From: a virus
Length of the DNA stretch: 64,000 nucleotides
Direction: 5' to 3' (one strand)
IMG/VR virus record: IMGVR_UViG_3300042880_000321
Coordinates: 1-64,000 of that record
Under the pieces are notes generated by a model. It saw only the letters and a program-made list of their open reading frames with translations. It was not told the origin of the DNA and searched no databases. The translations under genes were made by a program, and so were the position numbers. Positions 33,335 to 42,248 of this stretch are shown here, piece by piece (the first letter of the stretch is position 1; each line of letters begins with the position of its first letter).

Positions 33335-33556
33335 CTAGACGATAGCCCGGTATTCGTTTCGGAGGCGGACTATTTCCTCACTCAGTTGATCTAGCTCCTT
33401 CTCGGCCTTGCCGATTTCGGCTACAGCCTCTTCAAGAGACTGAATGCCAAATTCGGTGTCTAGTCGCTCCATGAGCGACTTCTGCCTACCGATAATCTGG
33501 TCCCGTTCTGACTTGAGCTGTTCCAGCTCCTTCTTGACTTTATCCAGGCTTTCCAC
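33335..33556 (-). CDS. small coiled-coil protein, 73 aa
   Basis: GTG start at 33556. Almost entirely a heptad-patterned coiled coil rich in Leu/Glu/Lys (KVKKELEQLKSERDQI). Lies head to tail with the Rad50-like C-lobe gene, so it may supply the second coil arm of the split ATPase. This is inferred from position and composition. Confidence 0.6.
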   Translation of the reverse strand: MESLDKVKKELEQLKSERDQIIGRQKSLMERLDTEFGIQSLEEAVAEIGKAEKELDQLSEEIVRLRNEYRAIV

Positions 33557-33716
33557 AACCGCAATCCTGTTTGACTAGGGTACACTTACCGTTATGTTTG
33601 AATGGACAAGGTATCGACCTAGCCATAGGTATCTCGCAGGTCGCTTTAGCGACTACTTCGAGGCATTCTACGCAAATGACTTCTACTTGGAAATCGGGAT
33701 TCGGTTTATTTCCCAT
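33540..33716 (-). CDS. small Cys-rich putative zinc protein, 58 aa
   Basis: ATG at 33716 lies within the end of the SbcD-like gene; the stop overlaps the start of 33335-33556 by 17 nt. Begins MGNKPNPDFQVEVICVECLE. Cys at 15, 18, 27, 37, 45, 52 and 54 suggest zinc binding. The tight fit between coupled genes supports translation. Confidence 0.6.
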   Translation of the reverse strand: MGNKPNPDFQVEVICVECLEVVAKATCEIPMARSIPCPFKHNGKCTLVKQDCGCGKPG

Positions 33717-34599
33717 TTACCAAATGCTCCAATAGATCGACGTAGACGACTCGCTCCTGTCCGGTACTGTGCCCCACCTGAGCAGCAAGCTGCTCCCGGA
33801 AGCTGGCTTTCGTCACCTGTAGCGTAGCTAGAGAATCGGTAACCGATTCTTCTGCCTTAGCCGTTACGCTCTCTTGCCACTTAGGCTCTAGCTCAGGGAA
33901 GCGTACCGCTTCGTAGGAGCCGTCTGCGTAGACTAGCCCCAGCAGCGGTATGTGGTCCTGCTGTGCTGACGTGGTCGCAAATAGCGACCCGTGGTTCAAG
34001 AACTTACCGGCTTGCCATGCAATATGGTTATCGCCTACGGCGATCAAGTTAAAGTATTGCATCAATTCGGTAGCCTTGCTGACGTTGCTCTCGTCGGTTA
34101 CACCGACGTAGGCATTGGCAGCCGTTGCCCACATATATTTGTGGATCAGACAAATGGCAGGTACTCCCTCTAGAGCAGGCTCGCCCGGAGGCGAGTAGTG
34201 CTCCCAGGGCATACTGAACAAGGCTACGGCATTCCGCATGTTGCCTATCACGCGCCAAGTGTTGGCCGGTATGTCGAAGACAATACCGGCTTTCACTAAC
34301 GCGCCGTAGGCTCCTTGCATACGGTCTTCGTAGCGATGGTTGATGAGGTCGTGCTGACCGGGTATGACGTATAGCTCGAAATCCTTGAGGGCGGAGATTG
34401 CCCAGGAAACAAGGGAGCTAGGCGTATCAGCACGATCAAAGAGATCGCCGGCGACGGCAATCGGGATGGACGGGTAGGCGGTACGGAGTTGATAGAACCG
34501 GGCTTCCATTACGTCGTACCAAGACTTCTCGGCCCGTGAAACGGGGGTGACAGATCTTAAATGCCAGTCGGAAGTCGTGATTAGGATTGGGGTTTTCAT
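33706..34599 (-). CDS. SbcD/Mre11-like nuclease
   Basis: 297 aa from ATG at 34599 (ATGA overlap). Metallophosphoesterase motifs in order: SDWHL (10-14), GDLFD (51-55), GQHD (81-84; GNHD in most relatives), IHK and GDNH. Partner of Rad50/SbcC ATPases (gp47 with gp46 in T4): processes DNA ends and hairpins. Lies between the two halves of the SbcC-like protein. Notable because this genome carries many hairpins, the usual target of SbcCD. Confidence 0.82.
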   Translation of the reverse strand: MKTPILITTSDWHLRSVTPVSRAEKSWYDVMEARFYQLRTAYPSIPIAVAGDLFDRADTPSSLVSWAISALKDFELYVIPGQHDLINHRYEDRMQGAYGALVKAGIVFDIPANTWRVIGNMRNAVALFSMPWEHYSPPGEPALEGVPAICLIHKYMWATAANAYVGVTDESNVSKATELMQYFNLIAVGDNHIAWQAGKFLNHGSLFATTSAQQDHIPLLGLVYADGSYEAVRFPELEPKWQESVTAKAEESVTDSLATLQVTKASFREQLAAQVGHSTGQERVVYVDLLEHLVNGK

Positions 34600-34820
34600 T
34601 CGCCGTACTCCTCTGGCCAAATCAGACTGTATTTAGCCGTGCTTCGTTCCCATTCACTTAAAACATACTCCAAACTAACAGTGCTGGTCATTTGCCAGAG
34701 GTGAGCAGAGTCTAATACCCAAGTACACCAACTGCCTATTCCTAGATACATAAATTTTCTAGGAGCTTCTCCTCCGGAAAAGAATAATATGAATATCTCA
34801 GGCAAGTCTTCGGCTTTCAT
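34596..34820 (-). CDS. hypothetical protein, 74 aa
   Basis: Start at 34820 fixed by ATGA overlap with the DUF551-like gene; a longer frame reaches 34871. Aromatic-rich (FILFFSGGEAPRKFMYLGIGSW). Function unknown. Confidence 0.55.
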   Translation of the reverse strand: MKAEDLPEIFILFFSGGEAPRKFMYLGIGSWCTWVLDSAHLWQMTSTVSLEYVLSEWERSTAKYSLIWPEEYGE

Positions 34821-35032
34821 GGTACTTTCGGTGTCTCCGGTAACGGCATCCAATGAGTGCAGGGATACCATCCGTCGTGTGTTTCCATTGCGATAGCATC
34901 ACCCTCTGTTTTGTGTCCTTCGTACCAACCAAACTCAACGTCGCCAAATCCTTCTTCGTCGATGTGGCAGCAAAACAAAACGAACTCGTGCTCTTTTGGT
35001 AGTTTTTCGGTTATAGGTATCCAGTTGTTCAT
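34817..35032 (-). CDS. DUF551-like protein, 71 aa
   Basis: Matches the DUF551 pattern of small phage proteins: WIPITEKLPKEHEFVLFCC at the start and THWMPLPETP at the end. Role unknown in known relatives. Overlaps both neighbours by 4 nt. Confidence 0.75.
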   Translation of the reverse strand: MNNWIPITEKLPKEHEFVLFCCHIDEEGFGDVEFGWYEGHKTEGDAIAMETHDGWYPCTHWMPLPETPKVP

Positions 35033-35202
35033 TGTCTATCCTTACTGAGTTCGTACCAGATGAAAAAAGCATTGGCCAAGGAATAACAAAACCACGCTCC
35101 CGCGTGCGGGTAGTCCTTGTCCAAGTAGTTGCCAACGGCAACTATCAGATAGAGGACTATGGAAATTGCCATAGCTGCCGTGGTTAGGGTTGCTGTGTTC
35201 AC
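35029..35202 (-). CDS. small membrane protein, 57 aa
   Basis: GTG at 35202 chosen by GTGA overlap with the stop of 35199-35492; a longer frame exists. Two hydrophobic helices (ATLTTAAMAISIVLYLIVAV and AWFCYSLANAFFIWY). Function unknown. Confidence 0.55.
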   Translation of the reverse strand: MNTATLTTAAMAISIVLYLIVAVGNYLDKDYPHAGAWFCYSLANAFFIWYELSKDRQ

Positions 35203-35492
35203 GTAGTCACCTTGAATTTGATCTGGGCTCGGAGTTGATCTAATGCTACTTTTCGCACTTCGTAGGTAGGTGCCGGACAATGAAGCCGACTGACTCTATG
35301 ATCTAGCCGGTCCCAACGATCTACCGATTTGAATTTATGCCGCTTAGATGATCGCTGGTATGCGACCCATGTATCGAGTACGACCCCTAGCTGCTCGCAC
35401 CAATAGAATTCCCATCGGAAACCAGAAAGACCCGTTAGGTCTTCTACGATATTACCTGCTTCGTCTACGAAGACTACCGTACTTAATCCCAT
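35199..35492 (-). CDS. hypothetical protein, 97 aa
   Basis: Alpha/be­ta N-terminal part (STVVFVDEAGNIVEDLTGLSG), basic middle (SSKRHKFKSVDRWDRLDHR) and a C-terminal helix. Follows the Rad50-like N-half gene by 3 nt. No family recognised. Confidence 0.55.
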   Translation of the reverse strand: MGLSTVVFVDEAGNIVEDLTGLSGFRWEFYWCEQLGVVLDTWVAYQRSSKRHKFKSVDRWDRLDHRVSRLHCPAPTYEVRKVALDQLRAQIKFKVTT

Positions 35493-35495
35493 ACT

Positions 35496-36713
35496 TTACT
35501 CCGCAGTAAATCCGTCAATTTTAGTAAAACAACCGGCAGGATTTGCACCTGCGAATTTAGTCTTGTCGATCTGCCTAATGCTTCCGGCTTCGGTTGTTGG
35601 AACCCACCCGCACCGTTCACACGGTGCCGGTTTACTTAATTCCCTGACCGATTCCTCGGTCTTCCGAATCCGGTTGTCTAAATCACCATAGGAAACCCCC
35701 CGGATCGTTTCGACGATCCCTTTAAGCACCGAAATCTTTTGTTTGGATGGCATTACTATAGCGTCCAATCCGGCCAACGTATCCAGAATTTGGCGATTTT
35801 TCGACATAATTTGGATGCCGGCTTCCTGGTGATCGGAAGCAATGACAGCTAATCTATCTCGATAGCTTCGCACCCCGATAAACCCCTCTAGCTTCGCGAT
35901 TCTCGCGTCCAAAAAGGGCAGTGAGTCAAAGGCCGCCTGGGCGGCCAGGATCGATTCTAGCCCCTGTTTTGTGGCTTTACGGGCCTCTACTGCTGCTGTA
36001 TATGCTCTGATGGAATCTAGGCACTGAATCTTGGCGTTTAGGAGCCGTATCGACCACGCATAAGTCTCGCATTCGGTATTCGCTGTTGCCAAATCGGCAC
36101 GCCGATTACTTAGCTCCGACTCCCGTTTCGCCAAATCCTGTAATTGCTTTAGCAATTCCTGCTTCCGATCTAGGTTTTGGTACGGCAGCAGGTCAGTCTT
36201 GCATCGGATTAGCTTATGTTGTTCGCTGTCAATTAGAGTTCCTAATTTGGCAGACTGCGTCCGGAGCCAACTAATCGACTTGTCGATGTCGTCGAGGGCG
36301 ACGATGCGGTTTATTTCACGAGCTAACTGGCCGCCGGTCAACGCCAACAGGAATACGGAATCCATCTGACTTTGGAAATTGACTTCCGTTAGCATTAGCC
36401 TATCTGATACTGCTTTCGGCTGCTGCTTGGCACAGGCTAGGAATTTTTCCTGTCCTACCTTGTAGCCGTATTCCTTGGCGTTCTTGAACCGGATAACCCC
36501 TCCCTGGGGCGTCAAGACGCCCACTTGGAGCGAGGTTTCGCCGTGGGTGACTAATCCGCTTGCGGATTCATGCAAAGCGATAAACCTCAAAGCACGAATA
36601 ATAGCCGATTTCCCGGTATCGGAGGCACCGACCACTACGTTAAGTCCTGGGTTTACCGTCAGCAACAAATCCCGGTGAGCCTGGAAATTGACTAGCTTGA
36701 TCTGGCGAATCAT
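35496..36713 (-). CDS. SbcC/Rad50-like ATPase, N-terminal half with zinc-hook-like end
   Basis: 405 aa. Begins with the Rad50/SMC N-lobe (IRQIKLVNFQAHRDLLLTV) and Walker A GASDTGKS (29-36), then a long coiled coil. CERC at 365-368 resembles the CxxC of a zinc hook; the protein ends ~37 residues later instead of turning back into a second arm. No Walker B or signature. The C-lobe is 2.2 kb away at 32750-33334. T4 gp46 and SbcC carry both in one chain. Confidence 0.75.
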   Translation of the reverse strand: MIRQIKLVNFQAHRDLLLTVNPGLNVVVGASDTGKSAIIRALRFIALHESASGLVTHGETSLQVGVLTPQGGVIRFKNAKEYGYKVGQEKFLACAKQQPKAVSDRLMLTEVNFQSQMDSVFLLALTGGQLAREINRIVALDDIDKSISWLRTQSAKLGTLIDSEQHKLIRCKTDLLPYQNLDRKQELLKQLQDLAKRESELSNRRADLATANTECETYAWSIRLLNAKIQCLDSIRAYTAAVEARKATKQGLESILAAQAAFDSLPFLDARIAKLEGFIGVRSYRDRLAVIASDHQEAGIQIMSKNRQILDTLAGLDAIVMPSKQKISVLKGIVETIRGVSYGDLDNRIRKTEESVRELSKPAPCERCGWVPTTEAGSIRQIDKTKFAGANPAGCFTKIDGFTAE

Positions 36714-37930
36714 AGGATTTCCCCATATTGGTAGTAGCTCTGTTTCGGTAGGTTCCGTGTCCAGAAGGCTTTTTGGAGCCCCGCTTCGTACATCTGCAAG
36801 ATTCCCAGATCCAATTCGGCTAGGGAGTCGATGCCGTTGTACAGCATCAACTCCCGGCGGTTGGCCAAGTGTACCTTGTTCAGGCCGTAGGTGTCAGAGT
36901 CCTCGAAATACTTATCTACGTTGTGGGCGTAAAACGCCTGTCCCAGGCGAGCAAACGCCTGAAACTTCAAACCGGCTACGCCCGGTTGCGGGTCGTGCAT
37001 GTGGGCAGCGATCACGTTATCCCAAACCCAGTTCTTAACCGTTACCCCGTATTTCGTTCTCGACCATCGGTCTTCGAACTTCAAGTTAGCCGCTATCTTC
37101 CGGCAGTCGGAAGTCAAGTACGCCTTCCAGGCGTCTACTAAGGCATCCGTCATACTGAATGCTACGCACCTAGTCTCGTCTCCGACGAGCCATGCTACCG
37201 AAGCCGTATAGACTTTGGAAGCCTGCCTCTCCGGCTTCAAGCTATTGGTTTCGTAGTCGAATGCCGTAAGCGGCGATAGGCTCGCCTCGGCGAGCAGCTC
37301 TTTGATCTCGGCTATCGACTCTGGCATCTGAACCATCTTGGCGTAGTCGGCTATGTGGTCGCCGTAAGGGCGACCCTCAGAATTAAACGCCTTTAGCATT
37401 TGGCGGGTATGGTAGATTTCGCTGACGGCTGGATTCTTACCTAACGCTATTCTGCCAATAGGGAATACCCAGGCATTCAGTTCCTTGCTAGGAATCCCTT
37501 GCCAAAACCATCGATCTGGCATCTCGGCATTCTGATCCCATAGCCAATGGATGACGGATTTCAATGCCGTCTTCCCCCAGATCAATACCTTCTCCGGTTG
37601 CAGGCGTTTGATCTCAGAGATTAGTAGCGGTTGGCAATGTTTCCAGGGCTCCTCTCCGACTGTGTCGGATTCGGAATAGCAGGCTTGGGCCGGAACGATC
37701 ACTAATTCGCGTAGCGAATGTCCGATCTTTCGCAGGTTGCCTTCTATCCGTTCGTATTGTGCTGGTGAGATGTTGCGGTCGGCACTAGGTTTATCGACCA
37801 CTATGACGGCTTTAGCCGTCCCTGGTCTGGCTTTCTGCATCCCGTGGGTGCATTTGCGGAGCAGGCCACATGCTCCGCAGGCTGGGGCTATCGGTTTCGA
37901 TTTGGTGTGTTGGGTGAAGAATGTGAACAT
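36710..37930 (-). CDS. UDG-like domain fused to 3'-5' exonuclease (split polymerase part 1)
   Basis: 406 aa. Residues ~15-185 resemble the uracil-DNA glycosylase-like N-domain of SPO1-type polymerases, with CGACGLLRKC (Cys18, 21, 27) for a possible Fe-S cluster. From ~215 a DnaQ-like exonuclease: Exo I FDYET (Asp225, Glu227), Exo II NLKFED (282-287), Exo III YNGID (364-368). No polymerase palm. The palm is encoded at 46401-47798. Proofreading in trans is inferred. Coupled to the Rad50-like gene by 4 nt. Confidence 0.8.
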   Translation of the reverse strand: MFTFFTQHTKSKPIAPACGACGLLRKCTHGMQKARPGTAKAVIVVDKPSADRNISPAQYERIEGNLRKIGHSLRELVIVPAQACYSESDTVGEEPWKHCQPLLISEIKRLQPEKVLIWGKTALKSVIHWLWDQNAEMPDRWFWQGIPSKELNAWVFPIGRIALGKNPAVSEIYHTRQMLKAFNSEGRPYGDHIADYAKMVQMPESIAEIKELLAEASLSPLTAFDYETNSLKPERQASKVYTASVAWLVGDETRCVAFSMTDALVDAWKAYLTSDCRKIAANLKFEDRWSRTKYGVTVKNWVWDNVIAAHMHDPQPGVAGLKFQAFARLGQAFYAHNVDKYFEDSDTYGLNKVHLANRRELMLYNGIDSLAELDLGILQMYEAGLQKAFWTRNLPKQSYYQYGEIL

Positions 37931-38965
37931 TTATGACTGGATCACCTCCGCACTGACGCAATAGCAGCAACCGTCACTCTTTACCCGAATCATGGTTTCG
38001 CATACCTCTATCGGAGCTGCGTACCGCAGCACATTAGGTAGGACTTCCGGGTTGGTTTTCACCAACAACGTAGGGCCGGTATAGTCTAAATCCCTATCCT
38101 CTTCAAACCAACCGCTACCGCTGTCTGCCCGAACTAACAGGTTTCCGTTTGACAGGGTAAATTCAATCTGCTTTCCTTCTGCCTTCTCTGCGACGAACGG
38201 CATCGCCCTGGCGATGATATCAGCAACGGATACCGGCAGCAATACAGACTGCTTGGCAGTCTCCGTAAAGATGGTGCCGATGTTAGGGTATGCCTCGGCT
38301 ATTAGCCGAACTGATACTATGACGCCTGCATAAGTCCTGAAGTGAACCCAGTTATCGCCATAGGCGATGGCCGCTAGCCCTAATCCATCTAATCCTTTCA
38401 GGCTTTCGGCTCTCACTAGCACGGCTCCCTCTTTGCGACCTGTCGCAACTAGGAACCGGATTGCCTGACGGCAATCGGTAGCCTGGATGCCCTTGGGGCC
38501 AAATGCAACGCAAGTCAAGGCAAACGTAGCCGAATCCTTTGCCGCACAGGGTGCGACCCTGGCTATGGCTTCCCCAAAGATCGGCGGAAGATCGACGTAT
38601 TCGGTAGCTTGCTCGACTTCTTCGAGAGGCAGAACGATATCGTCCATCTTTGGGATCTGTTGTTTACGGCGGTCGGAGCCGCCCTTTAGCTTGATCTTAG
38701 CGGCTTCGCAGGTAATCTCGATTTCGTCATCGGGAGATTTGCGTAAGGTTTGCAGTAGGGTTTTCGAGGGAACGGCACCGTAGCAGTCAAAAGGAACGCC
38801 CTCGGCGTTCGCTAGGGGACTGGAGCAACATATCTCTCCGTTGTAGGTATGGACAATTCCGTTCCGGAATACGAAACAGGAACTTTGCTCCATGTTGTCC
38901 TTGCTACTTAGCCCCAGCGAACACGCTTCCAGCGTGCGTAGCAAATCAGCTCTAACGAACTTCAT
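37931..38965 (-). CDS. DNA polymerase sliding clamp (beta-clamp-like)
   Basis: 344 aa, near the ~365 aa of bacterial DnaN. Three-domain beta-clamp pattern: MKFVRADLLRTLEACSLGLS at the start, a central FGEAIARVAPCAAKDSATFALTCVAFGPKGIQATD, and a C-terminal beta region. Tethers the polymerase to DNA. A clamp loader is encoded at 44877-45818. Use of a clamp with a family A polymerase is unusual compared with T7. Confidence 0.82.
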   Translation of the reverse strand: MKFVRADLLRTLEACSLGLSSKDNMEQSSCFVFRNGIVHTYNGEICCSSPLANAEGVPFDCYGAVPSKTLLQTLRKSPDDEIEITCEAAKIKLKGGSDRRKQQIPKMDDIVLPLEEVEQATEYVDLPPIFGEAIARVAPCAAKDSATFALTCVAFGPKGIQATDCRQAIRFLVATGRKEGAVLVRAESLKGLDGLGLAAIAYGDNWVHFRTYAGVIVSVRLIAEAYPNIGTIFTETAKQSVLLPVSVADIIARAMPFVAEKAEGKQIEFTLSNGNLLVRADSGSGWFEEDRDLDYTGPTLLVKTNPEVLPNVLRYAAPIEVCETMIRVKSDGCCYCVSAEVIQS

Positions 38966-39467
38966 CAGGTGGGCTCCAGCGAAATGTAATTGCGTTCGCG
39001 TTATCCAAATCCGGATACTTGCCGGGCTTTATAGGAAGCTCGGCCATAAAGCCGAGCGACCGGAAAAACAATTGCATCTCGGTGTAGTCTTCTGGAACAT
39101 CGGCTTCGTATTCCTGGATGCCGTGTAAGTTGCCGGTTGCGTAGAGCGGCAATAGGATTCGGGTGCCGATACGGTTACGACGTACTTCTGGGTGAATAAG
39201 GATTCGGGCTATCCGAATCACGGGGCGGTTAAGCACCGCCGCGACCACTACTCCGACGATGTTGTTGGTAGCGCCGTGAACGGCGACGACAACTATGTAC
39301 CGGTTACGCTCATCCTCAACATCTAGCTTCGATGCCCACCATCTACGGGTTTTCGGGGCTTCGGAGAACAAATGGTCGAACTCCTCGATACCGGGGAGAT
39401 CGACCATTTGGGCCTCTCTGTAGTGCGCAAAATCGCTGAGACTTGGCTTATCGTCTTCCATTTTCAA
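38952..39467 (-). CDS. GNAT-family N-acetyltransferase
   Basis: 171 aa. The acetyl-CoA-binding pattern is visible: RIARILIHPEVRRNRIGTRIL, with preceding strand IVGVVVAAV and later strand FFRSLGFMAEL. Substrate unknown; phage relatives may modify host or phage proteins. Overlaps the neighbours on both sides. Confidence 0.75.
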   Translation of the reverse strand: MKMEDDKPSLSDFAHYREAQMVDLPGIEEFDHLFSEAPKTRRWWASKLDVEDERNRYIVVVAVHGATNNIVGVVVAAVLNRPVIRIARILIHPEVRRNRIGTRILLPLYATGNLHGIQEYEADVPEDYTEMQLFFRSLGFMAELPIKPGKYPDLDNANAITFRWSPPDEVR

Positions 39468-39969
39468 TCGCAGATTTGAGTAGTAGTCGTATCTTAGAAT
39501 CGGTTAAGAACAGGTCGTAATTATGTACTAGGAAGTCATCTTCCGCCCGTATATCTAAGCTGCTATAGATGTGTAAGGCCGCCGCCGGCATCACGATTAC
39601 GGCGTCCCGGCGATCTCGTTTATGGATGACGGCCCAATATGGAGTACCTGCGACGGATGCCGACTTCTTAGCTTGGTCGATGAAGTTCCAAAAGCCGCCC
39701 GAAGTCTTCTCATAGAGATCGGCTACGCTTACTAAGGGATATCCTTTTTTGGCTTCTATGCAGACGTAATCTAGAAGGACTTGTCCTTCCTTTGTCATGG
39801 CTGCAATGTCTCCGGCGGCATTAGCCGTCTTCTGTCCTTTCTTAGCCCGTTGAGTAGCTCTGCCGCCCGACTGACTGGATCTCCAGAACCAATCATCATT
39901 GGTTCCGTCGCTCCACCATAAAGAAAGCTGACGGCATAAGTCTCTTTCAAACTGCTGACCTTTACCCAT
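39448..39969 (-). CDS. PD-(D/E)XK nuclease, possible Holliday-junction resolvase
   Basis: 173 aa from ATG at 39969 (MGKGQQFERDLCRQL), preferred over an upstream ATG because it lies 3 nt after the previous stop. Conserved N-terminal E in a helix, then GDIAAM and CIEAKKG giving the D...ExK layout. Such proteins resolve branched DNA or act in restriction. The replication-recombination context favours a resolvase. Confidence 0.65.
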   Translation of the reverse strand: MGKGQQFERDLCRQLSLWWSDGTNDDWFWRSSQSGGRATQRAKKGQKTANAAGDIAAMTKEGQVLLDYVCIEAKKGYPLVSVADLYEKTSGGFWNFIDQAKKSASVAGTPYWAVIHKRDRRDAVIVMPAAALHIYSSLDIRAEDDFLVHNYDLFLTDSKIRLLLKSAIENGRR

Positions 39970-39971
39970 TG

Positions 39972-40313
39972 TTACTCTCTTTCCTGCATGACTGCGAAAG
40001 TACGCATAGCCAGCCATTGTTCTTTGGTAATAGTAAGCGGCTTCGCATACTCCGCATGGCGGAGTTTATTGTAGCCGCAGCCCCAACCTTCTTCCGTGTA
40101 TCCACACAATGAGCAAATCAACCAAGGTCTATCTGCTTGAAGCCATTCGTGTTGTTTGTATGGGAGTTCGTAGATAGCCTCTAACGGATGACTGCAACCG
40201 GCGACAGTGTCTTGGATAAGAGCTACTCGTTCGGCCTTTACAGCGGCAAGCCGCTTATCGATTTCTTCCAATCGGTCGGCTATTAGAATAGGGCGAACAG
40301 AGTTAATTTCCAT
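39972..40313 (-). CDS. hypothetical protein with zinc-ribbon-like Cys
   Basis: 113 aa. Coiled-coil-like N-terminus (ADRLEEIDKRLAAVKAERVAL), then CSHP ... CSLCGYTEEGWGCGY, which could bind one zinc ion. Function unknown. Confidence 0.6.
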   Translation of the reverse strand: MEINSVRPILIADRLEEIDKRLAAVKAERVALIQDTVAGCSHPLEAIYELPYKQHEWLQADRPWLICSLCGYTEEGWGCGYNKLRHAEYAKPLTITKEQWLAMRTFAVMQERE

Positions 40314-40608
40314 TCTTAATTAACTCCCACTTAGCCTTCAGTTCTGGTTTCTGCTCGATCAACTGCTCGATCATCTCCCGTCGGTACACGGAAGCATAAC
40401 GAGCGTGGTTACGCTCACTCAGCGTCCCGCAAAGGAACTGAAGCAAGTGCCGGTCCTTGATACGCATTACGTGCGTAATCATCTGTGGCCGAGGCTGTTG
40501 TTTTTTCTCCAGCTTATTCCAAATGCGTAGGTTCCGGCGAACCTGCGCCTTCAATTTGATTTCATCCTGCTTTCGGATGATTTCCTTTAACCGTTTCTTC
40601 TCATTCAT
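40303..40608 (-). CDS. hypothetical basic protein, 101 aa
   Basis: Strongly basic and helical (MNEKKRLKEIIRKQDEIKLKAQ, MIEQLIEQKPELKAKW). Possibly nucleic-acid-binding; no family recognised. Overlaps the 5' nuclease gene by 8 nt and the next gene by 11. Confidence 0.55.
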   Translation of the reverse strand: MNEKKRLKEIIRKQDEIKLKAQVRRNLRIWNKLEKKQQPRPQMITHVMRIKDRHLLQFLCGTLSERNHARYASVYRREMIEQLIEQKPELKAKWELIKNGN

Positions 40609-41443
40609 AGCTAGGCATTCCTAATTCGTAAAATGCGCCGATGTTATCGGCTAGTCGCAACCATTGAATCCTGCTAGTCTGCTCGACCAAAGGTTTGATC
40701 TCCGCACCCTTGAGCGGCAGGTATACCAGCGGCATGTTCTTACTATAGACCGATAAGTTGTCTACAAAGGTCTTGTATTTGGAATTTTCTTCCTTTATTT
40801 GACCCCGTAGCCATTTGCAGGCGGTCTTCTCCGCAACGCCCGGCAAGCCGGGCACATTGTCACTATCGCATCCTGCCCATGCCTTAGCACTTGCCCACTG
40901 TACCGGCGGAATGTCCCATTCCGTAATGAAATCGACTTCGGTGTAAAGATTACCCTTAACCAGATTGTAGAGCCGAACATTCGGCTTTAAGCATTGATAT
41001 AAGTCCTTGTCGGACGATACCATAACAAATTCTAATTCCGGATGCTTTTGGATGGCTGCCGCCATCATGTCATCGGCTTCGTAACCCCTCTGCATCAGAA
41101 GGTTCTTAGCACCCATCATGTGCAATAGGCCAGGAAGCTGATCGATTTGCTGATACATCCCTTGACGCTTCTCAGCGTCACTAGGACTCTCTTGGGCTCG
41201 CTTGGCTTCCCGGTTGCCTTTGTATTCCGGGTATAATTCCTTCCGTTTGCTGTGTTTGGAATCGAAGCAGAATGCAAGATTCCACGTATTGAACCGCCGC
41301 TCTAACTGTTCGCAGGTCTTCCATATCTGGAAGAGAGCACCCGTGAAACGGGTAGGGTCATCGGGGTGCGTCAAATCGCCAACGGTATGCAACGCTCGGT
41401 GCCCAAGATTGTTCACGTCGATTAGGATAAACGGTTTACGCAT
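40601..41443 (-). CDS. 5'-3' exonuclease / flap endonuclease (FEN-like)
   Basis: 280 aa from ATG at 41443 (8-nt overlap with dam-like gene). FEN/PIN-like motifs: ILIDVNNLGHRALH at the start, EADDMMAA and VSSDKDLYQ for metal ligands, and GCDSDNVPGLPGVAEKTA (helix-hairpin-helix region). Removes RNA primers and flaps, as the stand-alone counterpart of the PolI 5' nuclease domain, which the split polymerase here lacks. Confidence 0.85.
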   Translation of the reverse strand: MRKPFILIDVNNLGHRALHTVGDLTHPDDPTRFTGALFQIWKTCEQLERRFNTWNLAFCFDSKHSKRKELYPEYKGNREAKRAQESPSDAEKRQGMYQQIDQLPGLLHMMGAKNLLMQRGYEADDMMAAAIQKHPELEFVMVSSDKDLYQCLKPNVRLYNLVKGNLYTEVDFITEWDIPPVQWASAKAWAGCDSDNVPGLPGVAEKTACKWLRGQIKEENSKYKTFVDNLSVYSKNMPLVYLPLKGAEIKPLVEQTSRIQWLRLADNIGAFYELGMPSYE

Positions 41444-42248
41444 AGTTACCCCACAAGGCTTCGGTCTTAATGTCTTTGATTTCCTTGGCACTAGCACTGT
41501 TGGGTATGTCTTTGTAGTCTACCCACCAACAATGCTCCTTGGCATAGCTGCTATACAGTTCACTGGGATAACCACTGAGCAGGAACATACCGATTACTTT
41601 GGTGAGGCAATCTAGTAGTCGCGTATGGTCGGCTTCCGTCATCTCACATTCGTAGTCGTTTGTAGTGACTCTCGTTTCGTGGAGGTATGGAGGATCTAAG
41701 TAGAACAGGGCTTTCGGATGATCGTATTTCTTGATGAAAGCCACGGCATCCATGTGTCGAACTTCGACACGTCGAAGCCGTGCATGTGCTTCTGGCAGCC
41801 CGTCTACCGCTGTCAGCCAAGCAGACACATTCTCGTTCATACCTCTCCGAACCCTAGTTGTCGGAGTACAGTAGTCTTTTCCTAGTCCTTGGCGGGACTG
41901 CCGGTAACGAATAAAGAAAGCCGTCGCCCGTCGCACTCGGTCGCTGTCGGCGGCCATTTGCGCCTGGGAGTCTATCCAAACTTGCTGTGACAAAGGAGTG
42001 CCCCACAACTGCCGCAGCATCCTGTCCGGGGTATGGGATAGTACGTCCCAGAAGTTAAATAAATCTCCATTTAGATCGTTCACGGCTTCTGATTTGCCTT
42101 CCGGGTTGTGGGCGAACAGCACAGACAATCCGCCAGCAAACGGTTCGTTGTAGTGGGTATAGCGGTTTCGGTTAGGAAAATGCGATAATATCCACGGAGC
42201 TAGATATGACTTACCTCCATGCCATTTAAGCGGCTGTATCTTACTCAT
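41436..42248 (-). CDS. DNA adenine methylase (Dam-like)
   Basis: 270 aa. Motif I region KWHGGKSYLAPWILSHFP, FAGGLSVLF, and catalytic motif FYLDPPYL (DPPY). D12-class N6-adenine methyltransferase, probably GATC-specific by family; may protect phage DNA from host restriction. Overlaps recA-like and FEN-like genes by 8 nt. Confidence 0.85.
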   Translation of the reverse strand: MSKIQPLKWHGGKSYLAPWILSHFPNRNRYTHYNEPFAGGLSVLFAHNPEGKSEAVNDLNGDLFNFWDVLSHTPDRMLRQLWGTPLSQQVWIDSQAQMAADSDRVRRATAFFIRYRQSRQGLGKDYCTPTTRVRRGMNENVSAWLTAVDGLPEAHARLRRVEVRHMDAVAFIKKYDHPKALFYLDPPYLHETRVTTNDYECEMTEADHTRLLDCLTKVIGMFLLSGYPSELYSSYAKEHCWWVDYKDIPNSASAKEIKDIKTEALWGNYA

